Positions 14,728 through 18,989 of a stretch of DNA of 18,989 nt are shown piece by piece. The stretch is taken from NCBI GenBank assembly GCA_011522945.1, contig WTHY01000037.1:1-18989 (forward strand), in the 5' to 3' direction. Positions within the stretch are counted from its first letter, which is position 1; each line of letters begins with the position of its first letter. The position numbers and the translations under genes were made by a program. The stretch is from Alphaproteobacteria bacterium. Lineage in GTDB: Bacteria > Pseudomonadota > Alphaproteobacteria > Puniceispirillales > Puniceispirillaceae. The notes under the pieces are model-generated. The model worked only from the letters and a program-made list of their open reading frames with translations. It was not told the DNA's origin and ran no database searches.

Positions 14728-15033
14728 TTACCAGCTTGACTTCACGATACCTGGCACCTGACCGAATGAGGCCAGATCACGCAAGGCAATCCGTGACATT
14801 TTCAATTTACGATAATAACCGCGCGGACGGCCTGTAACCATACAGCGGTTACGGACACGGATCTGCGCACTATCACGTGGTTCCTGTGACAATTTTAGGC
14901 TCGCTGCAAAGCGTTCCTCAAGAGACAGGCTCCGGTTTTTCACAATAGCCCGTAGGGCATCGCGACGTGCACCTTTGGCTGCGACAACGCGCATCCGGCG
15001 GTTATTCTTTTCAACAGCGCTCTTCTTCGCCAT
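14728..15033 (-). CDS. rpsN: 30S ribosomal protein S14 (zinc-free type)
   Basis: S14 belongs to the 30S head. The 101-residue product is the long form without the CxxC zinc-binding pairs: the C-terminal region reads VRNRCMVTGRPRGYYRKLKMSR, with only one cysteine. It ends LASFGQVPGIVKSSW, the usual C-terminus. The N-terminus MAKKSAVEKNNRR is typical of alphaproteobacteria. It sits between rplE (26 nt away) and rpsH (14 nt away). Confidence 0.97.
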   Translation of the reverse strand: MAKKSAVEKNNRRMRVVAAKGARRDALRAIVKNRSLSLEERFAASLKLSQEPRDSAQIRVRNRCMVTGRPRGYYRKLKMSRIALRDLASFGQVPGIVKSSW

Positions 15034-15059
15034 AAGCTGAATTCCCTTTCGCTATGAAA

Positions 15060-15605
15060 TTAGGCAGCTGGGAACGGGAACTGAATGCCGCGAAGTAATT
15101 CACGTGCTTCATCATCCGTTTCCGCTGAAGTGACGACAATAATGTCCATACCCCGAATCTCATCGACTTGGTCATATTCGATTTCAGGAAATACGATTTG
15201 CTCTTTGATACCCATGGCGTAATTGCCCTTGCCATCAAAGCTCTTAGCATTGAGGCCACGGAAATCACGAACACGCGGTAAAGCAATGTTTACAAGACGA
15301 TCTAGGAATTCATACATCCTGTCGCCACGGAGTGTAACTTTACACCCAATTGCCATACCAGCACGCAGCTTAAAGGCTGCGTTAGCGGCTTTCGCACGGG
15401 TAACTACTGGCTTTTGGCCAGAAATGGCTGTCATATCACGGACGGCATGTTCGACTTTTTTCGAGTCGCGCACTGCACTGCCAACGCCCATATTAATCAC
15501 TACCTTTTCAAGGCGTGGGACTTGGAACTGGTTCTTGTAACCGAATTTTTCTACCAGTGCCGGGCGAACAGCCGTCTGATAATGGTCTTCCAAACGCGTT
15601 TTCAT
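15060..15605 (-). CDS. rplE: 50S ribosomal protein L5
   Basis: L5 binds 5S rRNA and forms a bridge to S13 in the 30S head. The 181-residue product contains NQFQVPRLEKVVINMGVGSAVRDSK, the ISGQKPVVTRAKAANAAFKLRAG block, VTLRGDRMYEFLDRLVNIALPRVRDFRGL, and the C-terminal YDQVDEIRGMDIIVVTSAETDDEARELL. The length is normal. It starts 20 nt after rplX in the standard spc order. Confidence 0.98.
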   Translation of the reverse strand: MKTRLEDHYQTAVRPALVEKFGYKNQFQVPRLEKVVINMGVGSAVRDSKKVEHAVRDMTAISGQKPVVTRAKAANAAFKLRAGMAIGCKVTLRGDRMYEFLDRLVNIALPRVRDFRGLNAKSFDGKGNYAMGIKEQIVFPEIEYDQVDEIRGMDIIVVTSAETDDEARELLRGIQFPFPAA

Positions 15606-15625
15606 CTCAGCTTTCCTTCTCTACC

Positions 15626-15943
15626 TTAGTCGATTGCCTTGCCTGATGCTTTGGCCACGCGGACCTTTTTACCATCAATGACTGACATACCAACGCGGGT
15701 TGCTGATCCTGACTCAGGATCAATATGTGCCACATTCGAAATGTGGATTGGGGCTTCGAATGTATCGATGCCACCAGGATTAGTCTGTGTTGGACGGCGA
15801 TGCCGCTTCACCAGATTAACACCCTGAACTTTTACACGAGCATCATCGCGCAGCACTTCAAGTACCTCGCCTTTTTTGCCCTTATCGCGGCCAGTTGTAA
15901 CAACAACCTGATCGCCTTTTTTAACTTTAAACTTAACGGCCAT
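15626..15943 (-). CDS. rplX: 50S ribosomal protein L24
   Basis: L24 initiates large-subunit assembly and lies near the tunnel exit. The 105-residue product carries a KOW motif at the start, KKGDQVVVTTGRDKGKKGEVLEV. RVKVQGVNLVKRHRRPTQTNPGGIDTFEAPIHISNVAHIDPESG follows. All are characteristic. It lies 14 nt after rplN. Confidence 0.97.
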   Translation of the reverse strand: MAVKFKVKKGDQVVVTTGRDKGKKGEVLEVLRDDARVKVQGVNLVKRHRRPTQTNPGGIDTFEAPIHISNVAHIDPESGSATRVGMSVIDGKKVRVAKASGKAID

Positions 15944-15957
15944 TACCCTGCCCTCAC

Positions 15958-16326
15958 TTACAGAACTTCTGGTGCCAATGACACGATTTTCATGAAGCTA
16001 CGGCTACGCAGCTCACGTGTCACGGGACCGAAGATACGTGTACCAATTGGCTCATCCTGCTTGTTCAGCAGAACCGCTGCGTTGCGGTCGAAACGGATGA
16101 GTGTGCCATCATCACGGCGGATTTGGCTGGCTGTACGCACGATGACAGCGCGATATACATCACCTTTTTTGACCTTACCGCGTGGAATAGCTTCTTTAAC
16201 AGAAACGATGATTACATCACCAACCCCGGCTGACATACGGCCTGAACCGCCCAGTACTTTAATACACTGAACACGGCGCGCACCTGAGTTATCTGCAACC
16301 TCAAGATTTGACTGCATCTGAATCAT
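15958..16326 (-). CDS. rplN: 50S ribosomal protein L14
   Basis: L14 contacts 16S rRNA helix 14 in an intersubunit bridge and is the binding site of the silencing factor RsfS. The 122-residue product starts MIQMQSNLEVADNSGARRVQCIKVLGGS, includes VIIVSVKEAIPRGKVKKGDVYRAVIVRT and FDRNAAVLLNKQDEPIGTRIFGPVTREL, and ends KIVSLAPEVL. All are diagnostic. It lies 11 nt after rpsQ and heads the spc part of the cluster. Confidence 0.98.
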   Translation of the reverse strand: MIQMQSNLEVADNSGARRVQCIKVLGGSGRMSAGVGDVIIVSVKEAIPRGKVKKGDVYRAVIVRTASQIRRDDGTLIRFDRNAAVLLNKQDEPIGTRIFGPVTRELRSRSFMKIVSLAPEVL

Positions 16327-16337
16327 AGTGTGCTCCC

Positions 16338-16586
16338 CTAGCCCTGTGCTTCTTCATACACAACTTCAAAGCTCTTATTCTTTGAAATTGGCTGACATTC
16401 ACGAATACGCACCATATCACCGGCCTTGAACCGGTTATCTGCATCATGTGCAGAATATTTCTTCGATGTGGTGATGAACTTTTTATAGACAGGATGCATG
16501 ATACGACGTTCGACGCGGACCACTACGGTCTTATCGCCCTTATCGCTCACTACAGTGCCTTGCAAGATACGCTTTGGCATGCTCAA
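16338..16586 (-). CDS. rpsQ: 30S ribosomal protein S17
   Basis: S17 is an early-binding OB-fold protein of the 30S body. The 82-residue product shows LQGTVVSDKGDKTVVVRVERR, HPVYKKFITTSKKYSAHD and the conserved GDMVRIRECQPISKNKSFEVV. It lacks long extensions. It is 9 nt after rpmC, at the end of the S10-type gene order. Confidence 0.97.
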   Translation of the reverse strand: MSMPKRILQGTVVSDKGDKTVVVRVERRIMHPVYKKFITTSKKYSAHDADNRFKAGDMVRIRECQPISKNKSFEVVYEEAQG

Positions 16587-16595
16587 AAACCCCTA

Positions 16596-16805
16596 TTATT
16601 CTTTACCGGCAGCGGACTTCTCGCCCATTACCGTCTTAATTCTTGCAATCTCACGACGCACAACAGTCATGCGTGCAGGATTTTCCAACTCACCAGAAGC
16701 AGCTTTAAACCGCAGGTTAAACTGCTCTTTTTTTAGCGCTTCAAGCTTACCAACCAACTCATCAGCAGTGTTAGCGCGCAGATCTTGTGCTTTTACAATC
16801 GCCAT
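16596..16805 (-). CDS. rpmC: 50S ribosomal protein L29
   Basis: L29 is a two-helix protein at the tunnel exit, next to L23, where nascent-chain factors dock. The 69-residue product has the first helix with ELVGKLEALKKEQFNLRFKAASGELENPARM and the second with VRREIARIKTVMGEK. Both are family signatures. It lies 14 nt after rplP. Confidence 0.96.
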   Translation of the reverse strand: MAIVKAQDLRANTADELVGKLEALKKEQFNLRFKAASGELENPARMTVVRREIARIKTVMGEKSAAGKE

Positions 16806-16819
16806 AATCAGCCCCTCAC

Positions 16820-17239
16820 TTAATCTGTGTCACCAAGACGGCGTACGATGCGCGTTTCAATTGGCAGCTTTGCAGCAGCCAATGTTAGCGCCTCACGTGC
16901 CAAATCCCACGGCACACCATCAAGCTCAAACATAATCCGGCCAGGAGCCACACGGGCAACCCAAAATTCCGGAGACCCTTTACCTTTACCCATCCGCACT
17001 TCGGCAGGCTTGGAAGATACAGGCACATCAGGAAACACACGGATCCAGACGCGACCAGCACGACGAAGGTGGCGAGTGATTGCCCGACGAGCAGCTTCGA
17101 TCTGGCGTGCAGTGATACGCTCAGGCGACATAGCTTTAAGGCCATAGGCGCCAAAGTTCAGCTGTGTGCCACCCTTTGCATTACCGTGGATACGGCCCTT
17201 ATGCTGCTTACGGAATTTGGTACGTTTTGGCGAAAGCAT
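16820..17239 (-). CDS. rplP: 50S ribosomal protein L16
   Basis: L16 lies close to the A site and is needed for late 50S maturation. The 139-residue product starts MLSPKRTKFRKQHKGRIHG and contains FGAYGLKAMSPERITARQIEAARRAITRHLRRAGRVWIR. MGKGKGSPEFWVARVAPGRIMFEL and the expected C-terminus follow. The invariant MGKGKG and the arginine in SPER-type loop regions are present. It follows rpsC by 21 nt. Confidence 0.98.
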   Translation of the reverse strand: MLSPKRTKFRKQHKGRIHGNAKGGTQLNFGAYGLKAMSPERITARQIEAARRAITRHLRRAGRVWIRVFPDVPVSSKPAEVRMGKGKGSPEFWVARVAPGRIMFELDGVPWDLAREALTLAAAKLPIETRIVRRLGDTD

Positions 17240-17260
17240 CGCTATCTCTCCTCAAAATTC

Positions 17261-17953
17261 CTAATTGCCACGTGGAGCAGGCCCAGCCTGCTGCTCAGCG
17301 AGACGCTTATCCTGTGCCATAGGGTCATGCGCCATAACTTCGCCCTTAAAGACCCAAACCTTAATGCCGCAGATACCATATGTTGTATATGCCTCTGCTT
17401 CACCATAATCGATTTCAGCACGTAATGTATGTAATGGAACACGTCCCTCACGATACCATTCAGTACGTGCGATTTCAGCGCCACCAAGACGACCTGCACA
17501 ATTGATACGGATACCTTGTGCACCAAGACGCATAGCTGACTGAACAGCTCGCTTCATTGCACGGCGGAAACCAACACGACGCTCAAGCTGTTGTGCAATA
17601 TTCTCTGCAACAAGCTTTGCATCAATTTCAGGCTTACGCACTTCAACAATGTTCAAGCTGACATCTGAGCCAACGCGCTTTGTCAAATCCTGACGCAGCT
17701 TTTCAATGTCCTGACCCTTTTTACCGATAATGAGGCCTGGACGACCTGCATAGATTGTCACCCGCGCACGACCAGCAGGACGTTCGATAACAACCCGGCT
17801 GATACCAGCTGACTTAAGGCGATCCATCAGATGCGTACGCAATTCGAGATCCTTATGCAGAAGGTCCCCATAATTGCGGCCAGCATACCAGCGTGAATCC
17901 CATGTACGGTTAATGCCGACACGCAGGCCGATTGGTTTAACTTTCTGACCCAT
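17261..17953 (-). CDS. rpsC: 30S ribosomal protein S3
   Basis: S3 lines the mRNA entry channel and has helicase-assisting activity there. The 230-residue product starts MGQKVKPIGLRVGINRTWDSRWY. It has a type II KH domain with the GxxG loop in GRPGLIIGKKGQDIEKLR, then the C-terminal domain with GRLGGAEIARTEWYREGRVPLHTLRA and YGICGIKVWVFKGE. Its ATG overlaps the rplV TAA by one nucleotide (TAATG), so the two are probably translated in a coupled way. Confidence 0.98.
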   Translation of the reverse strand: MGQKVKPIGLRVGINRTWDSRWYAGRNYGDLLHKDLELRTHLMDRLKSAGISRVVIERPAGRARVTIYAGRPGLIIGKKGQDIEKLRQDLTKRVGSDVSLNIVEVRKPEIDAKLVAENIAQQLERRVGFRRAMKRAVQSAMRLGAQGIRINCAGRLGGAEIARTEWYREGRVPLHTLRAEIDYGEAEAYTTYGICGIKVWVFKGEVMAHDPMAQDKRLAEQQAGPAPRGN

Positions 17954-18333
17954 TATGCCTGCTCCTCTTTTTCAGCAACGATGATCGTCAGATGTGAAAA
18001 TGGCTTCAAAATGCGTGCGCCACGACCACGGGCACGAGCGCGAAACCGCTTCATGACCATAGCTTTGCCAACATAAGCCTCTTTAACCTTAAGGCGGTCC
18101 ACATCCAGACCATGATTATTTTCTGCATTCGCGATAGCTGATTCCAACGCCTTGCGCACATCCTGTGCGATACGGCGGCGAGAGAATGTTAATGTTGATA
18201 CAGCCTTATTTACATCCATGCCGCGGATCATTGCGGCAACTAGATTTAGCTTTTGTGGGCTCGTGCGCAGATTGCGCAGAACCGCACGTGCTTCATTATC
18301 TGCATCGCGACGTGGTGATGATTGCTTACCCAT
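17953..18333 (-). CDS. rplV: 50S ribosomal protein L22
   Basis: L22 spans the large subunit, and its beta-hairpin lines the exit tunnel near the macrolide site. The 126-residue product shows LRTSPQKLNLVAAMIRGMDVNKAVSTLTFSRRRIAQDVRKALESAIANAENNHGLDVDRL. The hairpin VKEAYVGKAMVMKRFRARARGRGARILKPFSHLTIIV then follows. I see no obvious insertion or deletion in the hairpin tip. It overlaps rpsC by 1 nt and follows rpsS by 9 nt. Confidence 0.97.
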   Translation of the reverse strand: MGKQSSPRRDADNEARAVLRNLRTSPQKLNLVAAMIRGMDVNKAVSTLTFSRRRIAQDVRKALESAIANAENNHGLDVDRLKVKEAYVGKAMVMKRFRARARGRGARILKPFSHLTIIVAEKEEQA

Positions 18334-18342
18334 CTTTATATC

Positions 18343-18624
18343 CTATCGCTTTGATTTTTTATCTGCAGCATGGCCGTAATATGTACGGGTAGGCGCAAAT
18401 TCACCGAATTTGTGGCCAACCATGTCTTCAGAAACTGAAACAGGAACGAATTTTTTGCCGTTATAAACGCCAAATGTGAGCCCAACAAACTGAGGCAGAA
18501 TGGTTGAGCGACGAGACCAGATTTTGATGACATCATTACGTGATGATGCATGCGCAGCCTCTGCTTTTTTCAGCAGATAGCCATCAACAAATGGGCCTTT
18601 CCAAACTGAACGTGCCATAGCCAA
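18343..18624 (-). CDS. rpsS: 30S ribosomal protein S19
   Basis: S19 is in the 30S head and forms a complex with S13. The 93-residue product starts MARSVWKGPFVDGYLLKKA after an optional two-residue MA extension (the frame begins MAMARS, and ATG 18618 is an equally possible start). It contains IKIWSRRSTILPQFVGLTFGVYNGKKFVPVSVSEDMVGHKFGEFAPTRTY, the signature of the family. It lies 9 nt after rplB. Confidence 0.97.
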   Translation of the reverse strand: MAMARSVWKGPFVDGYLLKKAEAAHASSRNDVIKIWSRRSTILPQFVGLTFGVYNGKKFVPVSVSEDMVGHKFGEFAPTRTYYGHAADKKSKR

Positions 18625-18633
18625 TACGCTCCC

Positions 18634-18989
18634 TTATGCCTTACGACGGCGCACAATGAGGCGATCCGTCTTCTTATTATTGCGTGTGCGCTTGCCTTTG
18701 GTAGGCTTACCCCAAGGCGTAACCGGATGACGGCCACCTGAGGTACGACCCTCACCACCACCATGTGGGTGATCAATCGGGTTCATAACCACACCACGAA
18801 CATGTGGGCGGCGACCCAGCCAACGAGAGCGGCCAGCCTTACCAATCTTAATGTTCTGCTGGTCTTGATTAGACACAGCACCGATGGTCGCCATACATTC
18901 TGAGCGCACCAAACGCACTTCACCAGAAGCTAGACGCAAGATAGCATGACCACGGTCACGACCAACAAGCTGAACATATGTGCCAGCTG
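18634..18989 (-). CDS. rplB: 50S ribosomal protein L2 (C-terminal part, 5' end outside the window)
   Basis: L2 is essential for subunit association and for the peptidyl transferase centre. Only the last 117 or so codons lie in the window. The frame runs open through 18989 and the encoded segment begins AGTYVQLVGRDRGHAILRLA, so the first in-frame start-like codon (18939) is internal. The conserved histidine motif NPIDHPHGGGEGRTSGGRHPVTPWG is present, followed by a lysine/arginine-rich tail. The motif VGRDRGHAI replaces the more usual VGRDGGYA. The gene heads the visible part of the S10-type order rplB-rpsS-rplV-rpsC-rplP-rpmC-rpsQ. Confidence 0.97.
   Translation of the reverse strand, partial: AGTYVQLVGRDRGHAILRLASGEVRLVRSECMATIGAVSNQDQQNIKIGKAGRSRWLGRRPHVRGVVMNPIDHPHGGGEGRTSGGRHPVTPWGKPTKGKRTRNNKKTDRLIVRRRKA

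Noticed and set aside
15725..16270. 181-codon plus-strand open frame opposite rplX and rplN
   Set aside because: It is antisense to two certain ribosomal protein genes, has no family likeness or ribosome binding site, and reads as a shadow frame.
18634..18939. Treating rplB as a complete 101-residue gene starting at TTG 18939
   Set aside because: The frame continues to the window edge with conserved L2 sequence (AGTYVQLVGRD), so the gene is cut by the window rather than short.
1..18989. CRISPR arrays, insertion sequences, prophage or integrase genes
   Set aside because: No regularly spaced repeats, transposase-like frames or attachment-site duplications next to the tRNA were seen. Coding density is almost complete with housekeeping genes.

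Overview
The window is chromosomal housekeeping sequence from an alphaproteobacterium. The evidence is the ribosomal operon order secY-adk-rpsM-rpsK-rpoA-rplQ with no rpsD or rpmJ, an ATP12-type F1-ATPase chaperone gene, a short-type adenylate kinase, and protein sequences of alphaproteobacterial character. Base composition is moderate, slightly AT-leaning. A marine SAR116-like lineage would fit, but that is a weak guess from general appearance. I see no mobile element, phage gene, CRISPR array or sign of recent transfer.

Layout from left to right. At 23-111 lies a tRNA-Leu(GAG) on the minus strand. lipB (lipoate transfer) follows on the plus strand at 349-1035. A minus-strand cluster then runs from about 4367 down to 1152 in transcription order: crcB/fluC (fluoride channel), an RluC/RluD-type pseudouridine synthase, a HAD phosphatase, an ATP12 chaperone, and a small protein carrying a HEPN-like RNxxxH motif. 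Several of these genes overlap by 1 or 4 nt. A plus-strand EamA transporter (4518-5390) converges on a minus-strand DUF429-like protein (5387-6271), and their stop codons share one CTAG. The DUF429-like gene overlaps rarA (6268-7581) by 4 nt.

From 7625 to the right edge everything is on the minus strand and forms one continuous ribosomal protein block. It reads, in transcription order, rplB (cut by the window edge), rpsS, rplV, rpsC, rplP, rpmC, rpsQ, rplN, rplX, rplE, rpsN, rpsH, rplF, rplR, rpsE, rpmD, rplO, secY, adk, rpsM, rpsK, rpoA, rplQ. It ends at a strong intrinsic terminator at 7625-7650. An almost perfect sigma70-type promoter sits right after the adk stop codon, so rpsM-rpsK-rpoA-rplQ (two 30S proteins, the RNA polymerase alpha subunit and L17) can probably be transcribed apart from the upstream genes. 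Its roughly 80-nt leader carries a 9-bp inverted repeat close to the rpsM ribosome binding site.

The content is mostly ordinary. The points worth a second look are the internal rpsM promoter and leader hairpin, the HEPN-like protein translationally coupled to ATP12, the DUF429-like protein with a plausible RNase H-like acidic residue set, and the apparent insertion of the EamA/DUF429-like convergent pair into a rarA-crcB-rluC-HAD-ATP12 gene order common in alphaproteobacteria.
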